A stretch of 64,000 bases of DNA from Prevotella sp. (GCA_017470345.1 JAFUEP010000003.1:1-64000); one strand, 5' to 3'; shown: positions 15,138 to 23,788, counted from the stretch's first letter. Translations and numbers: made by a program. Notes: a model not told the origin generated them from the sequence alone.

Positions 15138-17759
15138 ATGGTTATTTATAATATGTGTTATAAGGTAAAAAGAATTGTTTTCACTTTCCTCCTGATGCTG
15201 GGCTGCACCTCAGCCACGGCGCAGACTACGCTGCGCGAGCAGGTGGACGAGCTGCGGCGCCAGCACGACGTCAGCTTCGTCTACGACGGGGCGCTCGACC
15301 TCACGGCTCGCTACGACGGCCCGCAACTGGCGGGCATGCCGCTGGGCCGGGCGCTGCGGACGCTCTTCCAGGGCACGTCCATCGACTGGCGACAGGAGGG
15401 TCGCTACGTCACGCTGAAGCAGCGCGCGCAGCGCCACACGCTGAGCGGCCACGTCAACGATGCGGCGGGCGAACGGCTCATCAATGCCACGGTCTACGAC
15501 CTGACCACGCGCCAGGGGACCATGACCAACGAGTACGGCTACTACTCGCTGACGCTGCCTGAGGGTGACCATCGGCTGCGCATCACCTACGTCGGCTATC
15601 ATGAGCAGACCGTCAGCGTCAGCCTCACGGCCGACCGCCGCCTCGACATCGCCCTCGAGGAGGGACGCCAGGTGGGCGAGGTCGTCGTCGAGGGCAACCT
15701 CAGCTCGCCCGTCGTGGGCACCCAGATGGGTCTGCGGTCGCTCAGCCAGGCCGACGTCAAGACCGAGTTTGCGCTGCTCTCCTCGCCCGACGTCATCAAG
15801 TCGCTGCAGCGCCTCAGCGGCGTGCAGGAGGGCATCGAGCTGGCTTCGGGCCTCTACGTGCACGGCGGCAACGACGACGAGAACCTCTTCCTCATCGACG
15901 GCACGCCGCTCTATCAGGTCAACCACTCGCTGGGACTCTTCTCCTCGTTCAATGCCGACGTGGTGAAGAATGTCGACTTCTACAAGAGCGGATTCCCGGC
16001 CCGCTACGGCGGACGGCTGTCGAGCGTGGTCGACGTGCGCACCAGGGACGGCCACATGCACGAGTGGCACGGCGCCTACCGCCTGGGCCTGCTCGACGGC
16101 AGCGTGCAGTTCGACGGGCCCATCCGCCGCGGGCGCACCTCGCTCAACGTCGGGCTGCGCCGCTCGTGGCTCGACCTGCTGACGGAGCCCGCCTTCGCCA
16201 TCGCCAACCGCCTGAGCGACGAGGAGCAGATCAAGCTGAACTACAACTTCCACGACCTGAACGCCAAGCTGACCCACGTGCTCAACGACAGCTCGCGCCT
16301 CTCGCTGAGCATCTACTCAGGCGCCGACCGCCTGACGACGAAGGACGACTGGGACGACGGCCACGACGACTACACCGACCGCGACATCATGGAGAACCGC
16401 CTGCGCTGGGGCAACCTGAACGCGGCGCTCGACTGGAACGGGCAGCTCTCGCCGCGCCTGATGGCCAACCTGACGGCCGTCTACACCCACAACCGCGCCA
16501 ACATCAGCTACAGCGACGACTGGCGCTACGGCCGCGGGGACGAGATGACCATCAACCACAACGAGCACACGTCGCGCTCGACCATCGACGACGTGGGCTA
16601 TCGCGCCCTCTTCGACTATCGCCCCCAGCCCCGCCATCACATCCGCTTCGGCCACGACTACACCTACCACCACTTCCGCCCGCAGACCCACAGCGAGCTC
16701 TACTACTTCGGCACGGCCGAGGGCGACACCCTCAGCGCTGCCAGCGCCAACCGCCAGACGGGCCACGAGCTGACCCTCTACGGCGAGGACCAGCTGACGC
16801 TCAACGACCGCTGGAGTCTGAACGGCGGCCTGAACATGTCGCTCTTCGTCGTCAGCGGCAAGACCTACTGCTCGCTCGACCCGCGACTGGCCGTGAAGCT
16901 GCAGCTCAGGCCGTGGATGTCGCTGAAGGCCAGCTACACGATGATGACGCAATACGTGCACAGGATTTCCAACTCGTTCCTCGACCTGCCAACGGCCTAC
17001 TGGGTGCCTACGACGCGCCGCACGCGCCCGATGCACTCCAGCCAGCTGGCAGCAGGCATCTACATGCAGCCCTCGCGCCGCTGGACCCTCTCGCTGGAGG
17101 GCTACTACAAGCTGACCCGCCACCTGCTGCTCTCCAACTCGTGGGCAGGGCTGGAGCCGCCGGCCGCCTCGTGGGATACCGAGGTGATGGACGGCCGCGG
17201 CCGCTTCTATGGCATAGAGCTCGATGCCCGCTACGTGACGCCGCGGCTGCAGATGGAGGCCGCCTACACCCTGTCGTGGAACAAGCGGCGCTTCGACGAC
17301 TTCTATCCCCGCTGGTTCTACGACAAGTTCGACAACCGCCACAAGCTGAACATCACGGCCCGCCTGCACCTGTCGAAGAAAAAGGAGATGTATGCCGCAT
17401 GGACGATGCACACGGGCAACCGCATGACGATGCCCACGCAGTTCGTGCAGCTGCCTGACATGCCGGGCCGCGATGGTGCCGCCGACCAGCTGTGGGACCT
17501 CGGACGCCGCGACTACATCTACGAGCGGCCCAACAACGTGGTGCTGCCCACATACCACCGGCTCGACCTGGGCTTCAACCTGCACCACACGACGAAGCAC
17601 GGCCACGAGCGCATCTGGAACTGGAGCATCTACAATGCCTACTGCCACCTGAACACGTTGTGGACCTCAGTGCAGGAGACCAACGACGGCCGCTTCCGCG
17701 TGAAGACGCACGGCTACATCCCGATCGTCCCGTCGTTCAGTTATACGATTAAATGGTAA
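15138..17759 (+). CDS. TonB-dependent receptor with STN signalling domain (FecA-like)
   Basis: This outer-membrane beta-barrel transporter can signal to an anti-sigma factor. After a signal peptide ending near SATAQ there is an STN (secretin/TonB N-terminal) domain at about residues 30-95 (LREQVDELRRQHDVSFVYDG). Next comes a carboxypeptidase-regulatory-like domain (about 97-180), a plug domain with LYVHGGNDDENLFLIDGTPL, and the barrel, ending FSYTIKW with the usual terminal aromatic residue. The initiator could be 15138 or 15153. The STN domain, upstream ECF sigma gene and downstream anti-sigma gene together define a transport-coupled cell-surface signalling system. The ligand is unknown. A DUF4249 partner follows after 6 bp. 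Confidence 0.92.
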   Translation: MVIYNMCYKVKRIVFTFLLMLGCTSATAQTTLREQVDELRRQHDVSFVYDGALDLTARYDGPQLAGMPLGRALRTLFQGTSIDWRQEGRYVTLKQRAQRHTLSGHVNDAAGERLINATVYDLTTRQGTMTNEYGYYSLTLPEGDHRLRITYVGYHEQTVSVSLTADRRLDIALEEGRQVGEVVVEGNLSSPVVGTQMGLRSLSQADVKTEFALLSSPDVIKSLQRLSGVQEGIELASGLYVHGGNDDENLFLIDGTPLYQVNHSLGLFSSFNADVVKNVDFYKSGFPARYGGRLSSVVDVRTRDGHMHEWHGAYRLGLLDGSVQFDGPIRRGRTSLNVGLRRSWLDLLTEPAFAIANRLSDEEQIKLNYNFHDLNAKLTHVLNDSSRLSLSIYSGADRLTTKDDWDDGHDDYTDRDIMENRLRWGNLNAALDWNGQLSPRLMANLTAVYTHNRANISYSDDWRYGRGDEMTINHNEHTSRSTIDDVGYRALFDYRPQPRHHIRFGHDYTYHHFRPQTHSELYYFGTAEGDTLSAASANRQTGHELTLYGEDQLTLNDRWSLNGGLNMSLFVVSGKTYCSLDPRLAVKLQLRPWMSLKASYTMMTQYVHRISNSFLDLPTAYWVPTTRRTRPMHSSQLAAGIYMQPSRRWTLSLEGYYKLTRHLLLSNSWAGLEPPAASWDTEVMDGRGRFYGIELDARYVTPRLQMEAAYTLSWNKRRFDDFYPRWFYDKFDNRHKLNITARLHLSKKKEMYAAWTMHTGNRMTMPTQFVQLPDMPGRDGAADQLWDLGRRDYIYERPNNVVLPTYHRLDLGFNLHHTTKHGHERIWNWSIYNAYCHLNTLWTSVQETNDGRFRVKTHGYIPIVPSFSYTIKW

Positions 17760-17765
17760 AACACA

Positions 17766-18893
17766 ATGAAACAGAAAATAAAACGTTATCTTATCATCCT
17801 GCAAACTACCGTGGCTCCACTTCTGTGGGGAGGGGTAGGACTGCTGATGTCGTGCAAGGACTCCTTCGACATCGACAGCCTGCAGGAACAGCCGAAGCTC
17901 GTCGTCAGCTGCTTCCCGTCGATGGGCGACACAACCTTCGTCAGCGTCACCCGCAGCGTGGCCGTCAGCAAGGAGGGACGTGTCTATGGCCAGGACCTGA
18001 GCGTCGGCGATGCCACTATTATATATAAGGTGAACGGACAGCCGCGGGAGGTGATGGCCGACGGCGGGCGCCGCTACGTCCTGGGCCCCCACCAGGCAGG
18101 CGATGTCGTCGAGGTGGAGGCCGCCGCCGCGGGCTATGCCGCCGTCAGCAGCCGCACCGTCGTGCCGCAGGCCGTGCCCATTGAGCTGAAGAGCATCACC
18201 GAGACGCGCATCTACGACACCTACTGGGAGGAGAGCGTCGACGTGCTCCAGCTGGCCGCCACGTTCACCGATCCGGCCGACAGTCAGGACTACTATGCCG
18301 TGCGCATCCGCCTCCGTCACTTCGCCCTCACGGCCGTCGGCGACCTGCGCCCCGACTGTCCGCAACATGATTACTATGACGACGACTACAACCGCCACGT
18401 GGAGTGGCCCGTGAACTCGGAGGACGAGTATCGCTATATCTCGGAGACAGGGTGGGCCGACGTCTACGACTTCCACCTGCGTCGGGACACCGCCTACACC
18501 TATCCCGCCATCCGCACGGCGGGCGAGCCGCTGCTGCAGCCCCTGAGCGGGGTCGACGGCGACTTCGGCTTCGAGAATGAGTTCTATCAGCAGTTCTATG
18601 TCTTCAGCGACGCGCAGATCAACGGACAGAGCTACACGCTCCGCCTGAACATCAACCAATGGGCCAGCGAACTCAACACCCACATGGCGCGTCCGGCCGA
18701 GTTCCAGGTGCTGCTCTATCACCTGACGCCCGAGTTCTATCGCTTCGTCAAGTCCATCAACGACATCGACAACAACGAGCTGGCGCAGGGCGGCTTCTCG
18801 CTGCTCTCGCCCACCTTCACCAACATCACCGGCGGCATCGGCATCCTCGGTGCATACGCCGTCGCAGAAAGCAAAACAATGCAACAAAAATGA
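17766..18893 (+). CDS. DUF4249 surface lipoprotein, receptor partner
   Basis: This 375-aa predicted lipoprotein has a signal segment ending LLMSC (Cys about residue 30) followed by KDSFDIDSLQEQPKLVVSCF. The DUF4249 family typically lies next to TonB receptors of the STN/carboxypeptidase-regulatory type in Bacteroidota and probably acts as an extracellular lid or ligand-capture partner, by analogy with SusD. It contains acidic DYYDDDYN runs near residue 200. It starts 6 bp after the receptor stop and its TGA overlaps the ATG of the anti-sigma gene (ATGA), so the three genes are translationally linked. The start fits the signal peptide. Confidence 0.88.
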   Translation: MKQKIKRYLIILQTTVAPLLWGGVGLLMSCKDSFDIDSLQEQPKLVVSCFPSMGDTTFVSVTRSVAVSKEGRVYGQDLSVGDATIIYKVNGQPREVMADGGRRYVLGPHQAGDVVEVEAAAAGYAAVSSRTVVPQAVPIELKSITETRIYDTYWEESVDVLQLAATFTDPADSQDYYAVRIRLRHFALTAVGDLRPDCPQHDYYDDDYNRHVEWPVNSEDEYRYISETGWADVYDFHLRRDTAYTYPAIRTAGEPLLQPLSGVDGDFGFENEFYQQFYVFSDAQINGQSYTLRLNINQWASELNTHMARPAEFQVLLYHLTPEFYRFVKSINDIDNNELAQGGFSLLSPTFTNITGGIGILGAYAVAESKTMQQK

Positions 18894-19378
18894 ACGACGA
18901 CAACAAACTTCTCAACTTCGTGCTACGCCACTATCGTGAGGGCGCATTTGACACGCCTGAGGCCCTGCGGGCTGTCAGACAGCGAGTCGGCGAACCGCTC
19001 ACGTCCGGGCCCCGACGGCCTGCCGCCTGGCGCTGGGTCGCCGTGGCGGCCTCGCTGCTCTGTCTGGTGGCTTTTGCCGCAGTGCTGACCATCAGGACCT
19101 CCACGCCATCTGCCTCTCCTTCGGTGGAGTCGGTCGTGGTCTCCTCCTCTCCTTCGGGGACAGCGGTTGTGGCGCCTAAGACGTTCCACTTCGACAACAC
19201 GCCGTTGCCCGAGGTGCTCGCCGACCTGTCTGCTTATTATGGCGTCGTCCTCGTGGCCGACCGCGAGGACTGCTGCCTGACGGCCGACTTCACTGCCGAC
19301 AGTCTCGACGTGACCATCCGCCTGATCGAGGAAGTGCTGGACGTAAATATTTCGCAGTCTCAGAAAAGGTCGAAATAA
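18890..19378 (+). CDS. Mini anti-sigma factor with DUF4974/STN-like C-terminal domain
   Basis: The 162-aa protein has a cytoplasmic N-terminus (MNDDNKLLNFVLRHYREGAF, about 50 residues) and one transmembrane helix (about residues 46-66, VAVAASLLCLVAFAAVLTI). A Ser/Thr/Pro linker follows, then a periplasmic domain from FHFDNTPLPEVLADL to the end that resembles the DUF4974 C-terminal domain of FecR-family anti-sigma factors. The central FecR beta domain (normally some 100 residues) is absent, so this is a stripped-down form. The start was chosen because ATG 18890 overlaps the DUF4249 stop as ATGA and opens on the expected sigma-binding region. It presumably inhibits the sigma factor at 14063 until the receptor signals. 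Confidence 0.8.
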   Translation: MNDDNKLLNFVLRHYREGAFDTPEALRAVRQRVGEPLTSGPRRPAAWRWVAVAASLLCLVAFAAVLTIRTSTPSASPSVESVVVSSSPSGTAVVAPKTFHFDNTPLPEVLADLSAYYGVVLVADREDCCLTADFTADSLDVTIRLIEEVLDVNISQSQKRSK

Positions 19379-19394
19379 TTTTATGAAAAAAATG

Positions 19395-19479
19395 AGCAAG
19401 AATTAGAATAATTCGTTTCAACAATAAGAAAAAATAATTTTTTCCTAATTCTTGGAAATAATTATTTCTAATTCTTGCT
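19395..19479. repeat. AT-rich inverted repeat after the anti-sigma gene
   Basis: AGCAAGAATTAGAATAATT (19395-19413) is the near-exact reverse complement of ATTATTTCTAATTCTTGCT (19461-19479). The same AGCAAGAATTAGAAATAA word occurs at about 60645-60663. It could act as a terminator for the signalling operon. Confidence 0.75.
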
Positions 19480-19525
19480 AATTTCTTTCCAAAAACAAAA
19501 CGTAAATATGAATAATTGCTTTTCC

Positions 19526-19590
19526 GTCTGCGCCGCTGGCATATAATGTTCATGGAAGGTCCATGTAATGAATCAAAAATATTTCGCAGT
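19526..19590. repeat. Dispersed TCTGCGCCGCT...GGTCCATGTAATG repeat (copy 1)
   Basis: The stretch shares a CTGCGCCGCT / ATATAATG word and the segment CATGTAATGAATCAAAAATA with the cluster at 60438-60616. It ends just before the promoter of the carbonic-anhydrase-like gene. Confidence 0.65.
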
Positions 19591-19605
19591 GTCAGAAATA
19601 AATTG

Positions 19606-19613
19606 TACCTTTG
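19606..19613 (+). promoter_or_regulatory. -7 promoter box for the gamma carbonic anhydrase gene
   Basis: TACCTTTG matches TAnnTTTG and lies 35 bp before the ATG at 19649. Confidence 0.7.
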
Positions 19614-19648
19614 CAGGCGCAAAACTTATTTAATCGTTAAGATATATA

Positions 19649-20158
19649 ATGGCATTGATCAAATCCTACAAGGGAATGAGCCCCAAATGGGGACGTGAGT
19701 GTTATTTCAGTGAGAACGCCACGATCGTAGGCGACGTGACGATGGGCGACGAGTGCTCGATATGGTTTGGCGCCGTGGTGCGCGGCGACGTGGCCCCCAT
19801 CACCATCGGCGACCGCTCGAACGTGCAGGACAACTCGGTGGTCCACGTGACGCACGACACGGGCCCCACGCACATCGGCTCCGACGTCACCATCGGCCAC
19901 AACGTGACCGTCCATGCCTGCACCATCCACGACGGCGCCCTGATCGGCATGGGTGCCGTGCTGCTCGACGGCTGCGAGGTGGGCGAGGGCGCCATCGTGG
20001 CTGCCGGCGCACTGGTGCTGCAGGGCACGAAGATACCGCCTCACGAGATCTGGGGCGGCGTGCCGGCCAAATACCTCAAGCCCACGCGTCCGGGCCAGAC
20101 CGACAATGCCGCTCACTACGTGGCCTATTCGAAGGAATATCTGGGAAGTGAAGAGTGA
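19649..20158 (+). CDS. Gamma carbonic anhydrase-like hexapeptide-repeat protein
   Basis: This 169-aa left-handed beta-helix protein belongs to the YrdA/PaaY/gamma carbonic anhydrase family, predicted trimeric and zinc-binding. Hexapeptide turns run from about residue 20 to 140 (SENATIVGDVTMGDECSI, IGHNVTVHACTI). Candidate zinc ligands are the His residues in NSVVHVTHD and IGHNVTVHAC. True carbonic anhydrase activity is not guaranteed in this subfamily. The last residues (GSEE) and the TGA stop are encoded by the first heptamers of the repeat at 20145-20192. The promoter lies directly upstream and the gene appears monocistronic. Confidence 0.9.
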   Translation: MALIKSYKGMSPKWGRECYFSENATIVGDVTMGDECSIWFGAVVRGDVAPITIGDRSNVQDNSVVHVTHDTGPTHIGSDVTIGHNVTVHACTIHDGALIGMGAVLLDGCEVGEGAIVAAGALVLQGTKIPPHEIWGGVPAKYLKPTRPGQTDNAAHYVAYSKEYLGSEE

Positions 20159-20192
20159 AAAGTGAAGAGTGAATTCACTCTTCACTTTTCAA
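20145..20192. repeat. Heptamer palindrome spanning two convergent gene ends
   Basis: The purine arm (AGTGAAG, AGTGAAA, AGTGAAG, AGTGAAT) begins inside the carbonic-anhydrase-like gene and supplies its TGA. The pyrimidine arm ends at 20192, one base before the stop codon of the convergent porin gene (20193-20195). All purine-arm heptamers keep TGA intact. It is positioned as a bidirectional terminator. Confidence 0.88.
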
Positions 20193-21434
20193 TTAAATCG
20201 CGACATTCACCTGCAGCCAGCCCCAGTCCTGCCAGCGGCTGTGGTCGCCGCCCTTGACGATGTCCATCGTGTGCTGCCCCAGCATGAAGCTGTAGCCGCC
20301 GCTGAGGCTGACGTTGGGCGACAGACGGTAGCTGAGCTGATAGTCGACCTCGTGGCCTAGGCCGAGGATGGCGTCCTGTCCGGGCACCTTGGCGGCAGTG
20401 GCGAAGTAGTGGTAGGTGAGCTGCATGGGCAGCCATCCGATGTAGTCTGACTTGACGCCGAGCTGGATGTCCTGCAGGCCGACGTTGCCCCTCTTCCATG
20501 CGGAGGCGTAGAAGTAGTCCATGGCGCCGTAGAAATTGTGGTGGGTGCCGTAGAGGGGTGAGAAGGCGTGGTTCTTCGTGCCCTTGCCGTCGTCGCCGCT
20601 GAGGTAGTCGTAGGCGGCATGGACGCGCCAGGCGTCGTCGAGGCGATAGGCGGCCTTGAGGCTGGCCATCCAGGCCGACGTCTCGTTGCCCATCTGATAG
20701 TAGAGCGAGGCGGTGGCGTCGAGGCCGTCGATGGGCGTGGCGTTGATGTGTGTGCCCAGCGTCTGCATGTGCTTCACGTCAGAATGGTTGGTGAGGGCCG
20801 TGCCCTGCTCGAGACCGAGGTTCATGAAGAGCACCGACACGTCGAAGGGGATCAGCTGATGATGGCCGTCGTAGTGATACCAGACGGCCTCCATCGACTT
20901 GTAGGGCTGACCCTTCGCGGCGTCGTACCAGACCTGCTTCGTCGGCTCGTCGTTCTGATTGAGCGCCAGGATGAGGTGCACCTGGTTCGGGCCGTCCTGA
21001 TAGCCGGCGCGGAGGGCGTCGTGGGTGCGTCCGGCCACGTTCCAGTCGAGGGCACCCAGCAGTCGCGCGTCGTCGTAGACCAGTCGTTGGCGGCCCAGCT
21101 GGACGAAGAAAGCGTCGTCGGCGAACGTCATGCGTGCCCAGGCTTCATGGATGGCTACTCGGCCCTGCTTGTCCACCTGCGGGTCCTGTCCCCAGACACC
21201 CGTGTGCTGGGCGGAGAGGCGCACGCTGAGGTCGCCGCGACGGAAGGTGGCACCGAGGCGTGCCCGCTCGCCCACGAAGGTGGCGGCCCCCTCGCCTTCA
21301 TTGCGGGGGAAGAGTGCGCCGTTGCGATACTCGGCACGTGTGCGCAGCTGTGCATCGAAGCTGAGCGTCTTCTCCTGCGCCGTCGCCGTCATGACGCCCA
21401 TCAGGAGAAAGGCAAAGAATAGCGGTTTCATCAT
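20193..21434 (-). CDS. Alginate-export-family outer-membrane porin
   Basis: This 413-aa predicted outer-membrane beta-barrel has a signal peptide (cleavage near VMTATAQ, residue 20). The mature start KTLSFDAQLRTRAEYRNG, the motifs WARMTFADDAFFVQLGRQ and LGALDWNVAGRTHDA, and regularly alternating barrel strands up to WGWLQVNVAI fit the alginate export family (PF13372). Members in Bacteroidota are often just general porins, so alginate transport should not be assumed. It is transcribed toward the carbonic-anhydrase-like gene. The FMN-binding gene lies upstream on the same strand, separated by a 120-bp repeat element, so the two may or may not be one operon. Confidence 0.82.
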   Translation of the reverse strand: MMKPLFFAFLLMGVMTATAQEKTLSFDAQLRTRAEYRNGALFPRNEGEGAATFVGERARLGATFRRGDLSVRLSAQHTGVWGQDPQVDKQGRVAIHEAWARMTFADDAFFVQLGRQRLVYDDARLLGALDWNVAGRTHDALRAGYQDGPNQVHLILALNQNDEPTKQVWYDAAKGQPYKSMEAVWYHYDGHHQLIPFDVSVLFMNLGLEQGTALTNHSDVKHMQTLGTHINATPIDGLDATASLYYQMGNETSAWMASLKAAYRLDDAWRVHAAYDYLSGDDGKGTKNHAFSPLYGTHHNFYGAMDYFYASAWKRGNVGLQDIQLGVKSDYIGWLPMQLTYHYFATAAKVPGQDAILGLGHEVDYQLSYRLSPNVSLSGGYSFMLGQHTMDIVKGGDHSRWQDWGWLQVNVAI

Positions 21435-21435
21435 T

Positions 21436-21558
21436 TTAAATGAGAAATGAAAGGTGAAAGATGAAAGATATGATTAGACATGGTCATAGTAAACTAATCA
21501 TATTTTTCATCTTTCACCTTTCATCTTTTTATTTTTCACTTACACTTCTCACCTCTCA
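21436..21558. repeat. GATGAAA-heptamer inverted repeat at the FMN-binding gene end
   Basis: The left arm (GAAAGGTGAAAGATGAAAGA then TATGATTA) pairs with the right arm (TAATCATATTTTTCATC then TTTCACCTTTCATC). A further TCACTT/TCACCTC tract reaches into the end of the FMN-binding gene. That gene's TGA (21556-21558 on the minus strand) lies in the first of these heptamers. Confidence 0.87.
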
Positions 21559-21951
21559 CTTGTTCTTCTCATAGTAGTCGAGGGCGCGCTTCACGTTCTC
21601 CTTGATGGCGTCGCTCGAGTAGGTGGCACCCGTGCGGCCGTCGACCTTCAGGGCCTTGGCCTCCTTGACGGTCTTGCCGTCCCAGGCGTTCTGCAGGTGC
21701 TTCGAGGCGGCCTGCCAGTATTTGGGCGTCTCGGTGTTGTCGAGATACTCAATCTTCTCCACCTTGCCCTTGCGGATGTAGACCTTCAGGGGCGTGGTGC
21801 TCTCATAGCCGATGACGTCCTTGGCCAGCTCGGTCGTGTTGACCACGTAGACGCCATTCTCCTTTGTCATAGCTTTCTTGGCAGCACTCGTCATCAGCAC
21901 TGCCATCAGCAGGCCTGCGCCTGCAGCAATCATTGTCTTCTTCATCATCAT
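21556..21951 (-). CDS. Small exported FMN-binding-domain protein
   Basis: The 131-aa protein has a cleavable or anchoring N-terminal hydrophobic segment (about residues 5-25). It consists essentially of one FMN-binding domain (PF04205 type) as found in RnfG/NqrC and flavinylated extracytoplasmic electron carriers. DGRTGATYSSDAIK fits the D-x-x-S/T-G-A-T motif where an ApbE enzyme attaches FMN to the Thr. It is therefore probably a periplasmic redox carrier. No ApbE or partner reductase is visible nearby. Several Met codons at the N-terminus leave the exact start uncertain by two residues. Its stop codon lies inside a repeat arm. Confidence 0.85.
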   Translation of the reverse strand: MMMKKTMIAAGAGLLMAVLMTSAAKKAMTKENGVYVVNTTELAKDVIGYESTTPLKVYIRKGKVEKIEYLDNTETPKYWQAASKHLQNAWDGKTVKEAKALKVDGRTGATYSSDAIKENVKRALDYYEKNK

Positions 21952-21954
21952 TAT

Positions 21955-22002
21955 TTATTTTCAATTATCAATTATCAATTTTCAATTTTCAATCTCCAAT
22001 CT
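21955..22002. repeat. AAAATTG heptamer tract over the phosphoesterase stop codon
   Basis: On the minus strand the phosphoesterase gene runs into GAGATTG, GAGATTG, AAAATTG, AAAATTG, ATAATTG and so on. Its last four residues (EIGD) and the TGA are encoded by these units. Confidence 0.8.
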
Positions 22003-23119
22003 CCATTACGACGTATTCCGAACGCGTGCCGATGCGGAACTTGCCGCCCCAGATGCCTATGCCCGACGAGACGTAGTAACGGGTCGCGCCGCGCTGATGG
22101 CTGCCCCACGAACATTCGTAGAGGGCATCGGTGATCCACGAGATGGGCCACACCTGGCCGCGGTGTGTATGACCGCTCAGCTGAAAGTCGATGCCGGCCT
22201 GCTCGGCCTTCTCGAGATGATAGGGCTGATGGTCGAGCAGGATGAGGAACCGCTCCCCGACGGGCCTCTCCCCGGACGCCTCCGACTGATGACGGAGGTC
22301 GGCGAGTAAGTCTTTCACCGGCTTGCGGCGGCGGTTGCTCAGGTCGTCGCGGCCGATGACGACGACGTCGCCGCCGGCCAGCGTGGCGGCCGAGTCGCGC
22401 AGCAGCGTGATGCCGGCCTCGCGGTAGAACTGCTCGGCACCGGGCTCGCCGCTGATGTATTCGTGGTTGCCCAGACAGGCATAGACGGGAGCCTCGATGC
22501 GCCGCAGCTCGTCGGCCATGCGCTCCTCGATGAGCGGCCGGAGGCTGCCGTCGATGATGTCGCCGGCAATGAGCACGGCGTCAGGGTGCTCGCGGTTGAT
22601 CATGTCGACCCATCGGGCCAGCTCGTGGCGCGGGTTGTGATAGCCCAGGTGCAGGTCGCTCAGCAGGACGAGCCGCAGCGGTCGGCTGAGCTGCTTGGCC
22701 GTCGTCAGGTGGAGCTCGGCGCGCACCTTGTGGTGATAGCGGATATTGCCGAGCACGAAGACGGCGAAGAGAGTCAGTGTGATGGCGATGGTCGTATAGC
22801 CGTTATGATGCAGCCACGAGGCAGGCACGACGCGGATGAGCCGCAGCAGGTCGAGCGCAAGGAAGATCATGACCACATAGAGGAGCACGAAGATGGACGA
22901 CGTGCTGACGTCGTAGACGAGTCGGGCCAGCGGCAAGGGCCAGCTGTCGATGACGCGCGTAATGGACAGAAAGAGCGACAGGAACGCCCCCACGCCCAGG
23001 GCGATGATGAGCACTCGCCACAGTGGCGGCAGGGGCACCAGCGTCCAGACATGCCAGCCGGCAAAAGCCAGACCAGCCAGTGGCAGCAACAGGAAGGCTA
23101 TCATCCAGATCATCTTCAT
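21989..23119 (-). CDS. Membrane-bound metallophosphoesterase (YkuE/YaeI-like)
   Basis: The product is 376 aa with about four N-terminal transmembrane segments (residues 1-125) and then a calcineurin-like phosphoesterase domain. Metal-binding blocks are SDLHLGYHN, AGDIIDG, CLGNHEY, DHQPYH and SGHTHRGQ, the complete set for the YkuE-type subfamily. The substrate is uncertain; some relatives act on lipids or UDP-diacylglucosamine. The frame is open to 23251, but I take ATG 23119, which begins the first membrane segment and lies 27 bp after the -7 box at 23146. The C-terminal tail EIGD and stop are repeat-encoded. Confidence 0.88.
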   Translation of the reverse strand: MKMIWMIAFLLLPLAGLAFAGWHVWTLVPLPPLWRVLIIALGVGAFLSLFLSITRVIDSWPLPLARLVYDVSTSSIFVLLYVVMIFLALDLLRLIRVVPASWLHHNGYTTIAITLTLFAVFVLGNIRYHHKVRAELHLTTAKQLSRPLRLVLLSDLHLGYHNPRHELARWVDMINREHPDAVLIAGDIIDGSLRPLIEERMADELRRIEAPVYACLGNHEYISGEPGAEQFYREAGITLLRDSAATLAGGDVVVIGRDDLSNRRRKPVKDLLADLRHQSEASGERPVGERFLILLDHQPYHLEKAEQAGIDFQLSGHTHRGQVWPISWITDALYECSWGSHQRGATRYYVSSGIGIWGGKFRIGTRSEYVVMEIGD

Positions 23120-23145
23120 TACGCGGCTTAAAAGAACTGCGGCTG

Positions 23146-23153
23146 CAAAGTTA
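23146..23153 (-). promoter_or_regulatory. -7 promoter box for the phosphoesterase gene
   Basis: On the minus strand this reads TAACTTTG, a TAnnTTTG match. It decides between the ATG at 23119 and the far upstream ATG at 23251. Confidence 0.7.
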
Positions 23154-23250
23154 CGCATTTTATTCCGATTCAGGCGGTTTTGTTGTCCTAAACTTTCTAA
23201 AAACTTCTGACTTTCCCGAAGAATCATTTGGAAATATGGCGATTTTGTCA

Positions 23251-23258
23251 TATCTTTG
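23251..23258 (+). promoter_or_regulatory. -7 promoter box for bcp, with a -33 TTTG
   Basis: TATCTTTG lies 25 bp before the bcp ATG, with TTTG at 23227-23230 leaving a 20-bp spacer, the classical Bacteroidota promoter. Confidence 0.8.
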
Positions 23259-23283
23259 CCCTCGATAACAAACCAAAAGAACT

Positions 23284-23742
23284 ATGAATATCGGAGATAA
23301 GGCGCCCGACTTCCTGGGCAAAGATGAACAGGGGCGTGAGATTCGCCTGAGTGACTACCGTGGGCGTAAGCTGGTGCTATACTTTTACCCGAAGGACATG
23401 ACCAGCGGATGCACGGCTGAGGCTTGCAGCTTCCGCGACCATCGCGACGAGCTGCTCCGTGCGGGCTACGACATCGTCGGCGTCAGCGTCGACGGCGACG
23501 AGCAGCACCGCAAGTTCAAGGAGAAGCATGGTCTGAACTTCCCTCTCATTGCCGACACTGACAAGCGGCTCGTCGAGCAGTTCGGCGTCTGGCAGGAGAA
23601 GTCGATGTACGGCCGCAAGTATATGGGCACCGTACGCACGACCTTCATCATCAATGAGGAGGGCGTCATTGAGCAGATCATCGGGCCGAAGCAGATCAAG
23701 ACGAAGATTCACGCCGAACAGGTGCTGGGGGAAACAAAATAA
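23284..23742 (+). CDS. bcp: Thioredoxin-dependent peroxiredoxin (BCP/PrxQ)
   Basis: This 152-aa cytoplasmic thiol peroxidase reduces hydroperoxides using thioredoxin. The peroxidatic Cys is in DMTSGCTAEACSFRDH, with a second Cys five residues later, the resolving position of the PrxQ/BCP class. The N-terminal GDKAPDFLGKDEQG and the TTFIINEEGVIE strand are typical. Length is normal for the family. A good promoter sits just upstream. The stop is followed at once by the 23748-23788 palindrome. Confidence 0.94.
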   Translation: MNIGDKAPDFLGKDEQGREIRLSDYRGRKLVLYFYPKDMTSGCTAEACSFRDHRDELLRAGYDIVGVSVDGDEQHRKFKEKHGLNFPLIADTDKRLVEQFGVWQEKSMYGRKYMGTVRTTFIINEEGVIEQIIGPKQIKTKIHAEQVLGETK

Positions 23743-23747
23743 GTGTC

Positions 23748-23788
23748 GTTATTTCGAAAATGTCGTTATAACGTTATATCGAAATAAC
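23748..23788. repeat. GTTATTTCGA palindrome between bcp and the radical SAM gene
   Basis: GTTATTTCGA (23748-23757) pairs with TCGAAATAAC (23779-23788), and a GTCGTTATAACG inversion lies inside. The AAATAACG word is repeated as octamers at 39822-39875. Confidence 0.75.

Noticed and set aside
18659..18889. Longer start for the anti-sigma gene at 18659
   Set aside because: The additional segment is an out-of-frame reading of the DUF4249 gene. ATG 18890 forms a typical ATGA overlap and begins a plausible sigma-binding region.
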